DNA of 15,970 bases from the NCBI GenBank assembly GCA_025356695.1, contig JANXSE010000399.1:1-15970 (forward strand), given 5' to 3'. This stretch comes from Betaproteobacteria bacterium. Lineage in GTDB: Bacteria; Pseudomonadota; Gammaproteobacteria; Burkholderiales; SG8-41. The notes beneath the pieces are model-generated. The model did not search any database and was not told the origin of the DNA. It saw nothing but the letters and a program-made list of their open reading frames with translations. A program made the position numbers and the translations under genes. Positions 7,371-14,435 of the stretch are shown piece after piece (position 1 is the first letter of the stretch; every line of letters starts with the position of its first letter).

Positions 7371-7569
7371 CTGGCGTCCACAACTGTTTGATGTCTTCGA
7401 GCTTCGCTTTGTCGGCGATGTAACTCTCGACATATCCGCAACTAGTACACACGTAGTCATCCAGCCGCGCGTATTTGAACATGGCGAGATTCAAGGCACT
7501 GCGCTGGTTATGGGCATGCACACGATAGATCTCACTGGAACCGCATTTAGGGCACTTGCCTGATTTCAT
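7363..7569 (-). CDS. Small zinc-ribbon protein
   Basis: The product has 68 residues. Two CxxC knuckles, Cys6-Cys9 (CPKCGSSEIY) and Cys41-Cys44 (CTSCGYVESY), predict one zinc ribbon. Between them lies a basic and hydrophobic stretch (NLAMFKYARLDDYV), and a charged helix (ADKAKLEDIKQLW) follows. No signal peptide is seen, so it is cytoplasmic. Similar short ribbons are usually hypothetical; nucleic-acid or protein binding is possible but not shown. The ATG at 7569 has GGAG 5 nt upstream; a longer in-frame start at 7614 lacks support. It lies 54 nt downstream of the NHL lipoprotein gene on the same strand, so cotranscription is plausible. Its stop codon falls inside a REP-like repeat, so the last residues may differ from relatives. 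Confidence 0.75.
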   Translation of the reverse strand: MKSGKCPKCGSSEIYRVHAHNQRSALNLAMFKYARLDDYVCTSCGYVESYIADKAKLEDIKQLWTPAS

Positions 7570-7623
7570 GGGTTCTCCGGAACGGAAGAAGGGGTTGGGC
7601 AAGTGTATCCCCACCCCGCTACC

Positions 7624-8985
7624 TTAGTTAGTCCACGCCCCCCTCACCGGTTGCCCCACCAGCAAGGCCGGATCCGCCCCTGCGCGCGGCACGAATTTCT
7701 GCGGCCGCCCGCCCCACACTTCGGCGGTGTAGAGATTGTTGTTCTGATCAACACCGAACTGGTGCGTGCCCCACAGGCCGCCGGCCTCGGGTATCATCGT
7801 GCCCCATGAGTAGAGGCGCTTGCCGTTGAGATCGTATTTGTAGAACTTGAAGTTGCCGTGGCCATCCGACATCCACAGATGCTGGTCGGCGGACATCCAG
7901 ATGTGGTACGTCGCGGTGGGGCCGTCGCCGAGATTCCACTGGCTCAAGAACTTGCCGAATTCGTCGAAGACCTGGATGCGGCGGTTACCGCGGTCGTTGA
8001 CGTAGATGCGGCGCTGGTCGTCGATGGCGATGCCGTGCACGGTGTTGAAGTAGTTGGGCCGCGTTTCCTTGCCGTTCTCGCCGCGCTCGCCCCACGCCAT
8101 CAGGAATTTGCCGTCCTTGTCGAATTTGACGACGCGCGTTTCCTCGTAACCGTCGGTGACGAAGAAGGTGCCGTCGGGCAGCCATGCGATGTCGGTCTGG
8201 CGGCCGAAGGTCAGGTGCGCGGGGCCGGTTTTTTTCGTCAGCGACGGTTTGCCGGTGTTACCGGTCAGCTTGCCGTTGCGCTCGGTGGTGGTGTCGAGCG
8301 TGCCGATGGTCTGCAGCAGTTTCTTGCCGTCGTTGCTGAAAATGCGGATGACCTGGTGGCCGTCGTCGATCGCCCACACGCGTTTTTCCGGATCGTAGGG
8401 GCTGATCAGGATTTTATGCACGCGGCCCTGCGACAGCACTTTCGGGTTCGCCGGGCGGAACAGATCGTCCCACTGCGTCCACGCCTCTTTCACATTGCCC
8501 TTGCTGTCGTAGACGGTGATGATGTGTTTCCAGCGGTAGTCCTTGTTTTCTTCGCCCATGTAGGCGTCGGTGGCCTCACCCGGGCTCGAGTACGCGCCGA
8601 CCGAGGCGTTGCGCGAATACATGCCGCGGCCCGGCACTTCGACGCGCGCCATGGTGCCGTGCGCGGTTTCGATCTCGACAACTTTTTTCTTCGCGTTGGT
8701 GAGATCCGGCAACTCGCCGCGCATCACCACGAAGATGCGGTCCGGGTTCTGCACGAACACACCCTGCACCGCGCCCCAGGTCCAGCCCTTCTCTTCCGGA
8801 AACGATTCGGCCAGCGGCTTGGGCCAGGTCGGGTCCACTTTATACGGGCCGGTGATCAGCTGATCGCCCGGATTGGCCGGATCGACCCAATTACTGTTGG
8901 TGCTGCTGCAGCTGATCAACAGCGTCACAGCGGTGGCGGCGCACAACGTCGCGCCGATGCCCAATTTTTGACGAAGCGATTTCAT
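7624..8985 (-). CDS. NHL-repeat six-bladed beta-propeller lipoprotein
   Basis: The product has 453 residues. The signal peptide ends in the lipobox LISC with Cys26, so the mature protein should be a lipoprotein outside the cytoplasmic membrane. The body carries several NHL-type blades, clearest in FFVTDGYEETRVVKFDKDGKF, HGIAIDDQRRIYVNDRGNRRIQVFDEFGKFLSQW and HLWMSDGHGNFKFYKYDLNGK, each with the D-x-x-N/R-x-R-V-x-x-F pattern. This resembles the propeller of peptidyl-alpha-hydroxyglycine alpha-amidating lyase-type proteins; lyase activity should not be assumed, since bacterial members are mostly of unknown role. The ATG is backed by a strong AAGGAGGAG 6 nt away. A short GCCC-GAAA-GGGC hairpin sits in the leader. 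The zinc-ribbon gene follows closely. Confidence 0.87.
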   Translation of the reverse strand: MKSLRQKLGIGATLCAATAVTLLISCSSTNSNWVDPANPGDQLITGPYKVDPTWPKPLAESFPEEKGWTWGAVQGVFVQNPDRIFVVMRGELPDLTNAKKKVVEIETAHGTMARVEVPGRGMYSRNASVGAYSSPGEATDAYMGEENKDYRWKHIITVYDSKGNVKEAWTQWDDLFRPANPKVLSQGRVHKILISPYDPEKRVWAIDDGHQVIRIFSNDGKKLLQTIGTLDTTTERNGKLTGNTGKPSLTKKTGPAHLTFGRQTDIAWLPDGTFFVTDGYEETRVVKFDKDGKFLMAWGERGENGKETRPNYFNTVHGIAIDDQRRIYVNDRGNRRIQVFDEFGKFLSQWNLGDGPTATYHIWMSADQHLWMSDGHGNFKFYKYDLNGKRLYSWGTMIPEAGGLWGTHQFGVDQNNNLYTAEVWGGRPQKFVPRAGADPALLVGQPVRGAWTN

Positions 8986-9343
8986 GGCGACTCCTCCTTG
9001 GTGGTGCCCTTTCGGGCTTATTGGTTTATGTCCGCGTGCGGTGCCGGCGATATGACGAGCGGGAACCGTGCAGGTTTGCTGATGCTACACCGTGCCGACG
9101 CAAGGCGCTGTGCCCGGAAAAACCGGGCTGCATTGCCATGGCAGCACTTGAGTGTGCCCCGCCGCGATTGAGCGGTAGGCGCCGGCCTCATAGCAGAGTA
9201 AATTCGTTCCATGCTAGCCGCAGCCGGCGCCCGTTCGAATCCCGTCAGGTTCCGGCGAAACGTAAGTCGATCGTAAGCTTGCACGCCTACCCTGACGAAA
9301 TGCCCCAAGGCGGGCAAGAACCAGACATTTCAGAGGTGTAAAC
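8986..9343. other. 358-bp intergenic region between divergent genes
   Basis: This region separates the NHL lipoprotein (-) and glycine-zipper (+) genes and should hold both promoters, but no convincing -35/-10 pair was found. It contains a small GNRA-type hairpin (GCCC at 9006-9009, GGGC at 9014-9017) in the lipoprotein leader. Reading frames here lack start signals and domain features. Confidence 0.5.
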
Positions 9344-9970
9344 ATGAACCAGAAGATTTTATGCATCGCCGTGTTGTCGGCGGCCGGTGGCATTGCGCAC
9401 GCGGCCAGCGATTTTGTCGATTCCGCACCGGTGATATCGGCAAAGCCGCGCATTGAGCGCGTCACGGAAACGCGCCAGGAATGCGATCCGGCGCCGGCGC
9501 CGAAAAAAGAAACAAGTATCGTTGCGCCCATTCTCGGCGGTGTTGCCGGTGGCTTGTTGGGCCATCAGGTTGGGCAGGGCAGCGGCAAGACGGCGGCCAC
9601 CATCATCGGCGCTACCGGTGGCGCGGTGGCAGGCTCGGTGATTGCCGATCGCTCGGGCAACAACGCGCAACCGGCCCAGCAATGCCGCACCGTCGAAACG
9701 TCGCGTGAAGTGGTCAACGGTTACGACGTCGTATACCGCTACAACGGACGGGACGTGAATGTGGTGATGCCGAGTAATCCCGGCAATACGGTCAAAGTCG
9801 GAGTGAGTGCCATTGTCGATGAGCGCCCGGCCGAACCGGAAAAACGCTACAACGATAACAACAACCAGCAGGGCCACGACGGGCGCGGGCGCCGGGACCG
9901 CAAGGGCGGCGACCGCCAGTCAGGCCCTAACAACGACAATTCGGGCGGCAATTACCAATATCGCTATTAG
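9344..9970 (+). CDS. Glycine-zipper 2TM (17 kDa surface antigen-type) envelope protein
   Basis: The product has 208 residues. A Sec signal peptide (1-20, cut after AHA) has no lipobox. Residues about 60-100 form the glycine zipper (APILGGVAGGLLGHQVGQGSG and a second GATGGAVAGSVIADR helix) of the Rick_17kDa_Anti family, thought to insert in or bridge the envelope. A conserved domain follows (GYDVVYRYNGRDVNVVMPSNPG, about 126-147). The C-terminal 45 residues are a hydrophilic Asn/Gly/Arg/Asp tail ending NYQYRY. Cys47 and Cys114 flank the zipper and could form a disulfide. The ATG has AGAGGTG about 6 nt upstream. It is convergent with the first TctC gene, with a single repeat hairpin just past the stop. 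Confidence 0.85.
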   Translation: MNQKILCIAVLSAAGGIAHAASDFVDSAPVISAKPRIERVTETRQECDPAPAPKKETSIVAPILGGVAGGLLGHQVGQGSGKTAATIIGATGGAVAGSVIADRSGNNAQPAQQCRTVETSREVVNGYDVVYRYNGRDVNVVMPSNPGNTVKVGVSAIVDERPAEPEKRYNDNNNQQGHDGRGRRDRKGGDRQSGPNNDNSGGNYQYRY

Positions 9971-9976
9971 CCGTTT

Positions 9977-10003
9977 GTAGGGTGTGCAACTTGTTGCCCA
10001 CGT
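9977..10003. repeat. Single copy of the GTAGGGTG palindromic repeat
   Basis: GTGTGCAAC at 9982-9990 pairs with GTTGCCCAC at 9993-10001 (8 of 9), preceded by GTAGG. It is the same motif as the left half of the element at 988-1066, but the stem bases AGC/GCT there are AAC/GTT here, a compensatory change. It lies between convergent genes. Confidence 0.6.
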
Positions 10004-10049
10004 GTACTGCACGATTCCTTCGGTGCAGGCCGCAATCCGGCCGCTCCGG

Positions 10050-11054
10050 CTATTCGAGCGCGATGCCCGCCTGCTTCACTACCTTCGTCCACATTTGCAG
10101 TTCGCTGCGGATCAAGGCGGAGAATTCCTGCGGCGTAGTCGGCGTGATTTCGCCGCCTTCCATCAGCAGCGTTTCCTGCACGTCGGGCAGCGCCAGGATG
10201 CGGACCAGTTCGCGATTGAGTTTCGCGATGACATACGGCGGGGTTTTCGCGGGGGCGAGCACCGCGTGCCAGGCCGTGACGTCAAAACCTGCGATACCCG
10301 ATTCGATGACCGTCGGCACAGTGGGTGTGAGCCGCGTGCGCTTCGCACCGGTAGTGGCAATCGCCCTGATCCTGCCGTCTTTGACGAAAGCGATCTGCGA
10401 CACCAAAGAGGACGACACGAACACGAGACGATTTGCGCCGAGGTCGAGCAATGCCGGCCCCGCGCCTTTGTACGGCACGTGCACGAGCTGGATCGTCGTC
10501 CGCTGACTGAGCAGTTCGCCGATCATGTTGCCGACACTGCCGGTGCCGGAGGTGCCGTAGGTCAGCTCGCCCGGACGTTTCTTTGCCGCCGCAATCAACT
10601 CCTGCACCGATGTGATGGCCGACGATGGATGCACCGACAGCATCGACGGTGCTTTCATCAGCAGCGTGATCGGCGCGAAATCGTTCACCGGGTCATAGCT
10701 GCTCTTGGCGCGCAGCGCGGGCCCGACGGTCATCGAATTGGGATGCCCCATCAACAAGGTATAGCCGTCGGCCGGCGCTTTGGCGACCACCAGTGCACCG
10801 AGCGACATGCCGGCACCGGGGCGGTTATCGACGATGACCTGCTGGCCCCAGGCGTCGGTGAGTTTTTTGCCAATCAGGCGCGCATAGAGATCAACACCGC
10901 CGCCCCCGGCCGTCGATGGCGCAATGAGGCGGATCGGGCGCGCGGGAAAGCCCTGCGCTTCGGCGGCAACGGCGGGCTGCACTGCCATGCACAGCGGCAA
11001 CGCCAATACAGCCGCACAAAAAACGCGGCTTCGATCCAAATAGTTGTTTGCCAT
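10050..11054 (-). CDS. Bug/TctC-family tripartite tricarboxylate transporter binding protein
   Basis: The product has 334 residues. A Sec signal peptide (about 1-32, ending AVAAEA) precedes a TctC-type two-lobe binding fold. Family blocks are FPARPIRLIAPSTAGGGG-VDLYARLI, GQQVIVDNRPGAG, VAKAPADGYTLLMG, YDPVNDFAPITLL, GTSGTGSVGNM-GELL and PYKGAGPALLDL. Such proteins capture carboxylates and related small anions for TctAB permeases; no permease is adjacent, so this is an orphan of the type abundant in Burkholderiales. The ATG at 11054 is chosen because the longer GTG start at 11102 would run through a terminator hairpin. Only a weak Shine-Dalgarno is seen. The ligand cannot be predicted. Confidence 0.88.
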   Translation of the reverse strand: MANNYLDRSRVFCAAVLALPLCMAVQPAVAAEAQGFPARPIRLIAPSTAGGGGVDLYARLIGKKLTDAWGQQVIVDNRPGAGMSLGALVVAKAPADGYTLLMGHPNSMTVGPALRAKSSYDPVNDFAPITLLMKAPSMLSVHPSSAITSVQELIAAAKKRPGELTYGTSGTGSVGNMIGELLSQRTTIQLVHVPYKGAGPALLDLGANRLVFVSSSLVSQIAFVKDGRIRAIATTGAKRTRLTPTVPTVIESGIAGFDVTAWHAVLAPAKTPPYVIAKLNRELVRILALPDVQETLLMEGGEITPTTPQEFSALIRSELQMWTKVVKQAGIALE

Positions 11055-11065
11055 AGGCCGTTTGT

Positions 11066-11111
11066 AAAAATAAACGCCCCGTGCACTGACCGCATTTGGC
11101 ACGGGGCGTTT
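11066..11111 (-). terminator. Strong intrinsic terminator downstream of the glycine-zipper gene
   Basis: AAACGCCCCGTGC (11072-11084) and GCACGGGGCGTTT (11099-11111) form a perfect 13-bp stem with a 14-base loop. On the minus strand the stem is followed by TTTATTTTTAC, a T-rich tract. It lies 66 nt past the stop of the 11178-11852 gene and ends only about 12 nt before the TctC start. Confidence 0.85.
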
Positions 11112-11177
11112 TGCGACTTTACTGCAATGGCGCTGGCGGCTCCAGCGCGATAACGGCTTACGCTAAAAAAGCAACCC

Positions 11178-11852
11178 TCAGCTCCTGACGATCTTGCCGT
11201 CGATGACCTTGATCTTGTCGCCAACCACATAGGCGGGATCACTGGCGAACGTAAAGCTGCGCGTGCTGCCATCTTCCATGCGCACGGTGACGTGATATTC
11301 CTTGCTGGTTTTCACCCGCTTCTCGACTTCATTGCCGGCGAACGCACCGCCGACAGCGCCGACGACGGTCGCCGCGGTGTTGCCGTTGCCGCGGCCGATC
11401 TGATTGCCGAGCAGGCCGCCGACAACGGCGCCACCCACTGCACCGAGTCCGCTGCCATCGCCTTTCTTGTCAGTCGCAGTGATGGCATCGATCACGCCGC
11501 ATTCGGCACAGATGCGTGCCGCGGGCGGCGTTGCCGGCACGCTGGCGGCGGGTTCGTTGGCAGCCACCCGCACCGGCGCCTGACTGGCCACGGTGTCGGG
11601 CGCGTGCTTGTGCACGACCGGCGCCGCCGGTTTGTGTGCCGGCGCGGGTGCGGCTTTGACGGCGGGCGCCGACGCGTTTTTCTCATCGGTTGCAGCGACT
11701 ACCTTGGCCTCAGTCGTGGTGTGTGCATCGTTCGCCGATCGCGAACTCGGGATCAGGCCCGTCATCACGCCAACGCCGACGACGCTGAATATGATTAACG
11801 CGACCGAAGCGGTCGCCACCAGAGGATTCAATCTGCCGGTTGATTCGGACAT
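11178..11852 (-). CDS. Membrane-anchored glycine-zipper 2TM protein
   Basis: The product has 224 residues. An N-terminal hydrophobic segment (about 11-34, LVATASVALIIFSVVGVGVM) has no clear cleavage site and probably anchors the protein in the inner membrane. An Ala/Pro/Lys/His-rich linker (about 55-112) should extend into the periplasm, followed by a CAEC motif (Cys115, Cys118). Then comes a glycine zipper (134-173: GSGLGAVGGAVVGGLLGNQIG and TVVGAVGGAFAGNEVE) and a C-terminal beta domain (YHVTVRMEDGSTRSF, VGDKIKVIDGKIV). This layout is common in betaproteobacterial glycine-zipper proteins; function is unclear but envelope-associated. The ATG has AGAAGGAGGTG, a near-perfect Shine-Dalgarno, 4 nt away. 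A strong terminator follows. Confidence 0.85.
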   Translation of the reverse strand: MSESTGRLNPLVATASVALIIFSVVGVGVMTGLIPSSRSANDAHTTTEAKVVAATDEKNASAPAVKAAPAPAHKPAAPVVHKHAPDTVASQAPVRVAANEPAASVPATPPAARICAECGVIDAITATDKKGDGSGLGAVGGAVVGGLLGNQIGRGNGNTAATVVGAVGGAFAGNEVEKRVKTSKEYHVTVRMEDGSTRSFTFASDPAYVVGDKIKVIDGKIVRS

Positions 11853-11982
11853 GGGACACCTCCTTCTGAAGAATGCGCAAATTTATTATGCCCCGCAGAG
11901 ACCGCATTGGCGAGTGCGCTTACAAATGGTTACTTTTTTTACGCCGCCCGCACTGTGCCTCACAGGAACTAGTTCACATAAC

Positions 11983-12005
11983 GTATGCGCGCGTGCTTCG
12001 CATAC
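11983..12005. repeat. Short inverted repeat in divergent intergenic region
   Basis: GTATGCG (11983-11989) and CGCATAC (11999-12005) are perfect reverse complements with a 9-base loop. Nearby, GAACTAGTTC (11966-11975) is a 10-bp palindrome. Both lie in the 266-bp gap between the glycine-zipper and Ala/Pro/Lys genes and could be regulator sites; no regulator can be named. Confidence 0.3.
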
Positions 12006-12118
12006 AACATTGATCGTGAATTTTTTTACGGATGCGTCGCACAACGTCAACCGTTGCGGAGTGCCGGCGTTGATGGAAGCGCAATCGAATTCATTTCAAC
12101 GCAACTACCGGAGGACTT

Positions 12119-12394
12119 ATGAAGAGCATCATTGCAATCGCTGCGGCACTCGCATTCAGTTCCATCGCGTTGGCGCAAGCGCCGGCAAAAGCACCGGAAG
12201 CGGCGAAGACGACCGCAGCCGCGCCGGCAACACCCGCCACGCCCGCGAAAACGGCGGAAGCCACTAAAGCAACTGCGGCAACACCGGCGACACCCGCCGC
12301 GCCGGCAAAAGCCAAAGCGTCGAAGAAGGACCACGACAACAAGGGCAAGAACGACGCCAAAGGTACCGACAAGAAAGGCGACAGCAAGAAATAA
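12119..12394 (+). CDS. Secreted low-complexity Ala/Pro/Thr/Lys protein
   Basis: The product has 91 residues. A Sec signal peptide (1-19, ending IALA before QAP) leaves a mature chain of about 72 residues with no aromatic residue and almost only Ala, Pro, Thr, Lys, Glu, Asp and Gly. The middle holds two related units (APATPATPAKTAEATK and TPATPAAPAKAKASK). The tail is strongly basic and acidic mixed (KKDHDNKGKNDAKGTDKKGD). It should be disordered and net positive. Such proteins are seen as hypothetical secreted proteins in Burkholderiales; a role in binding DNA, polyanions or the cell wall is conjecture. CGGAGGA lies about 5 nt before the ATG, and a UUCG-loop terminator follows 16 nt past the stop. 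Signal peptide, Shine-Dalgarno and terminator together argue that the gene is real despite its odd composition. Confidence 0.75.
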   Translation: MKSIIAIAAALAFSSIALAQAPAKAPEAAKTTAAAPATPATPAKTAEATKATAATPATPAAPAKAKASKKDHDNKGKNDAKGTDKKGDSKK

Positions 12395-12409
12395 GCAGTC
12401 GCGGTTACG

Positions 12410-12441
12410 AAAGAGCCCGGCTTCGGCCGGGCTCTTTGTTT
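12410..12441 (+). terminator. UUCG-loop intrinsic terminator
   Basis: A perfect 12-bp stem (12410-12421 with 12426-12437) is closed by a TTCG tetraloop and followed by TTTGTTT. It ends the low-complexity gene on the plus strand. It may also act on the convergent response-regulator gene, although its minus-strand T-run is short. Confidence 0.9.
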
Positions 12442-12492
12442 GAGAGATACAACAGAGTCAACGCGTGTTGCGCTGAAATCCGCTTGCAGCAA

Positions 12493-13272
12493 CTAGCTGA
12501 GTAACTTCTTGATGAAGGCTTCAACATAAGCCGGACGAAGGGGCTTGATGATGTAGCCCTTGGCACCGCTGGCGATGGCTTCCTCGATGAACGTCTTGCC
12601 GACGTTCCCGGTAACCATGACAACCTTGCTGTTTGGACTTGCCTCACGAATCAGCGGCAACGCCTCAAGTCCCGACATCACCGGCATAGCGACGTCCAGG
12701 CACACGACCGCTGGCTGATACTTCTTTGCAGCTTCTACGCCAGCTGCGCCGTTGGAAGCGGTCGCCACGACGCGAACCTTCAGATCTTCCAGAATTCCCT
12801 TCAGCAGCATACGCATCGAACTGCTGTCATCGACAACTACCGCGGTTCGTGCCGCGTGGGCCTCTGTCTGTGCAACCGTTGCCGGCTTGGCGGTTTCTTT
12901 GGCGACCAGTAGCCGGGCGGTCTCTACATGCTTCAGTTCTTCCAGAATCTGCGTTTGCGAGAAGGGCTTATGCAAAAAGCCAAAAGCACCGGCATCCGCA
13001 GCCTTGCCTTCCAGGGCCGGATCACTCGATGCGGTGATCATGACCACATGCGTATCGGGCGACGCTAACTGCAGTGCAGTCAGTAATTCGAGACCGCTCT
13101 GACCGGGCATGTTCTGGTCGAGACAAACGAGATCCGGCAGGTGTTTTTTCACACAGGCGAGCAAAGTCGAACCATCTTCCAGGGTATCGACAACCTGATG
13201 CCCCTGGGCCTCGATCAACGCAGACAAAACCTTCCGCATTGAAACGTTGTCATCGACAATGACGATCTTCAT
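12493..13272 (-). CDS. Tandem double-receiver (REC-REC) response regulator without output domain
   Basis: The product has 259 residues made of two complete CheY-like receivers. REC1 (1-~118) has acidic Asp7/Asp8, phospho-acceptor Asp52 (CLDQNMPG), Thr80 and Lys102 (HKPF). REC2 (~142-259) has Asp148/Asp149, phospho-acceptor Asp193 (CLDVAMP), Thr221 and Lys243 (IIKPL). Residues about 119-141 are an Ala/Thr/Glu linker. All catalytic residues are present in both, so both should be phosphorylatable. No DNA-binding, enzymatic or HPt output follows, so signalling is presumably by protein contact or phosphate transfer. No histidine kinase is in the window. The ATG has only a weak AAAGAG upstream. A perfect FNR-type box lies 98 bp before the start, suggesting oxygen- or NO-linked control. 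Confidence 0.92.
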   Translation of the reverse strand: MKIVIVDDNVSMRKVLSALIEAQGHQVVDTLEDGSTLLACVKKHLPDLVCLDQNMPGQSGLELLTALQLASPDTHVVMITASSDPALEGKAADAGAFGFLHKPFSQTQILEELKHVETARLLVAKETAKPATVAQTEAHAARTAVVVDDSSSMRMLLKGILEDLKVRVVATASNGAAGVEAAKKYQPAVVCLDVAMPVMSGLEALPLIREASPNSKVVMVTGNVGKTFIEEAIASGAKGYIIKPLRPAYVEAFIKKLLS

Positions 13273-13344
13273 GTTCGCCGCTCTTTATGTTTACAGTTCC
13301 CGCACCGGCAAGAGAACACCTGTCCCGGGAAACGCGGGATCAAG

Positions 13345-13383
13345 ACTATAGAAAGCGAGACCACCGTGATTGATCCAAATCAA
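13345..13383 (-). promoter_or_regulatory. FNR/Anr-type box with -10 upstream of the double-receiver gene
   Basis: TTGATCCAAATCAA at 13370-13383 matches the FNR-family consensus TTGAT-N4-ATCAA exactly. On the minus strand a -10-like TATAGT (13350-13345) lies downstream, predicting transcription from about 13338. The box centre is then near -38 to -41, close to the class II activator position (-41.5). A CRP/FNR-family relative such as Dnr or FixK could use the same site. Confidence 0.6.
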
Positions 13384-13437
13384 AAAAGCGGGGTTTGGCT
13401 TGTACGGACAACCGGAAACTTGAGATGACTGATCTCC

Positions 13438-14427
13438 TCAGTCGAGCCGTGCGCCCGATTGTTTGATCAGCGGCGCCCAGCGCGCAATGTCCGCTTTCAA
13501 AAAGGCGGCGAATTCCGCCGGCGTGCTGCCGACCACCTCGGCGCCCTCGCCGGCGATGCGGTCCTTGATTTCGGGCTGCGCGAGTATCTTGACGATTTCG
13601 GCGTGAAGTCGATTCACGATCGCAGGCGACGTGCCTTGCGGGGCGAGCGCACCGTACCAGCCCACCACTTCGAAGCCCGGAAAGCCCTGCTCCGCCACCG
13701 TCGGCAATTCGGGAATGAAACTGCTGCGCTTGGCACTCGTTACGGCAATGGCGCGCAGGCGGTTCACTTTCACCTGCGCCATGGCAGGCAACAACCCCGC
13801 AATCATGAACTGCACTTCATTGGACATCAGCGCAATCAACGAAGGCCCGGTGCCGCGGTACGGCACGTGTGTTGCCGCCATGCCGGTCATGTTTTTCAGC
13901 AACTCGCCGCCGAGATGGCCGCCGCTGCCGATCGCCGCCGACGTAAAGTTGAGCTGGCCCGAGCGCGTCTTCGCGTAGGCCACCAGTTCCTTGATGTTAT
14001 GCACCGGCAGCGAGGGATGCACCACCAGCACCAACGCCGCCGAAGTCACCATCGAGATCGGCGCGAAATCCTTGATCGCGTCATACGGCAGCTTCGCATA
14101 CATGCTCGGCGTGGTGGTGTGCGAGGTCATCGTCATCAGCAGCGTGTAACCATCGGCGGGGGCTTTCGCCACCATGTCGCTGCCGATGGTACCGCTGGCG
14201 CCACCGCGATTGTCCACCACCACCTGTTGCCGCAGTACTTCGGCGAGTTTTTGCGCGACCATGCGTGCCAGCATGTCGACGGTGCCGTTGGGCGGCTGCG
14301 GTACGATCAGGCGGATCGGCTTCGCCGGATAATTGTCCGCAGGCTGCGCCGCCACAGCAGCGTGCGCAAAACACGCGGCAACGGCGGCCGCGAGTAACCG
14401 CAATGTGCCTGCCGGAATCTTTCTCAT
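13438..14427 (-). CDS. Bug/TctC-family tripartite tricarboxylate transporter binding protein
   Basis: The product has 329 residues. A Sec signal peptide (about 1-27, ending AAVAAQ) precedes a TctC fold with family blocks YPAKPIRLIVPQPPNG, QQVVVDNRGGASGTIG, VAKAPADGYTLL, YDAIKDFAPISMV, GSGGHLGGELLKNMTG and PYRGTGPSLIALM. It binds an unknown carboxylate-type ligand; no TctAB permease is adjacent. The ATG at 14427 is 8 nt past the amidohydrolase stop, so translation may be coupled, and MRKIPAG begins a good signal peptide; an upstream ATG at 14484 would add residues read out of the amidohydrolase gene in another frame. As the last gene of a hydrolase operon, it probably delivers or senses the compound the enzymes process. 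Confidence 0.88.
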   Translation of the reverse strand: MRKIPAGTLRLLAAAVAACFAHAAVAAQPADNYPAKPIRLIVPQPPNGTVDMLARMVAQKLAEVLRQQVVVDNRGGASGTIGSDMVAKAPADGYTLLMTMTSHTTTPSMYAKLPYDAIKDFAPISMVTSAALVLVVHPSLPVHNIKELVAYAKTRSGQLNFTSAAIGSGGHLGGELLKNMTGMAATHVPYRGTGPSLIALMSNEVQFMIAGLLPAMAQVKVNRLRAIAVTSAKRSSFIPELPTVAEQGFPGFEVVGWYGALAPQGTSPAIVNRLHAEIVKILAQPEIKDRIAGEGAEVVGSTPAEFAAFLKADIARWAPLIKQSGARLD

Positions 14428-14435
14428 CGTTTCGG

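Noticed and set aside
9230..9250. TTCGAATCCC resembling a tRNA T-loop
   Set aside because: The flanking bases do not form a T-stem and no D-arm, anticodon arm or acceptor stem is found around it.
9018..9341. Open frames on both strands in the 8986-9343 gap
   Set aside because: They have atypical composition, no ribosome site and no recognisable motif.
11055..11102. Upstream GTG start for the first TctC gene
   Set aside because: It would translate through the terminator hairpin and place 16 residues before a normal signal peptide.
12047..12492. Minus-strand frames rich in Cys/Arg or Ala/Val opposite the low-complexity gene
   Set aside because: They are mirror readings of the Ala/Pro/Lys repeats and have no ribosome site; the plus-strand gene has signal peptide, Shine-Dalgarno and terminator.
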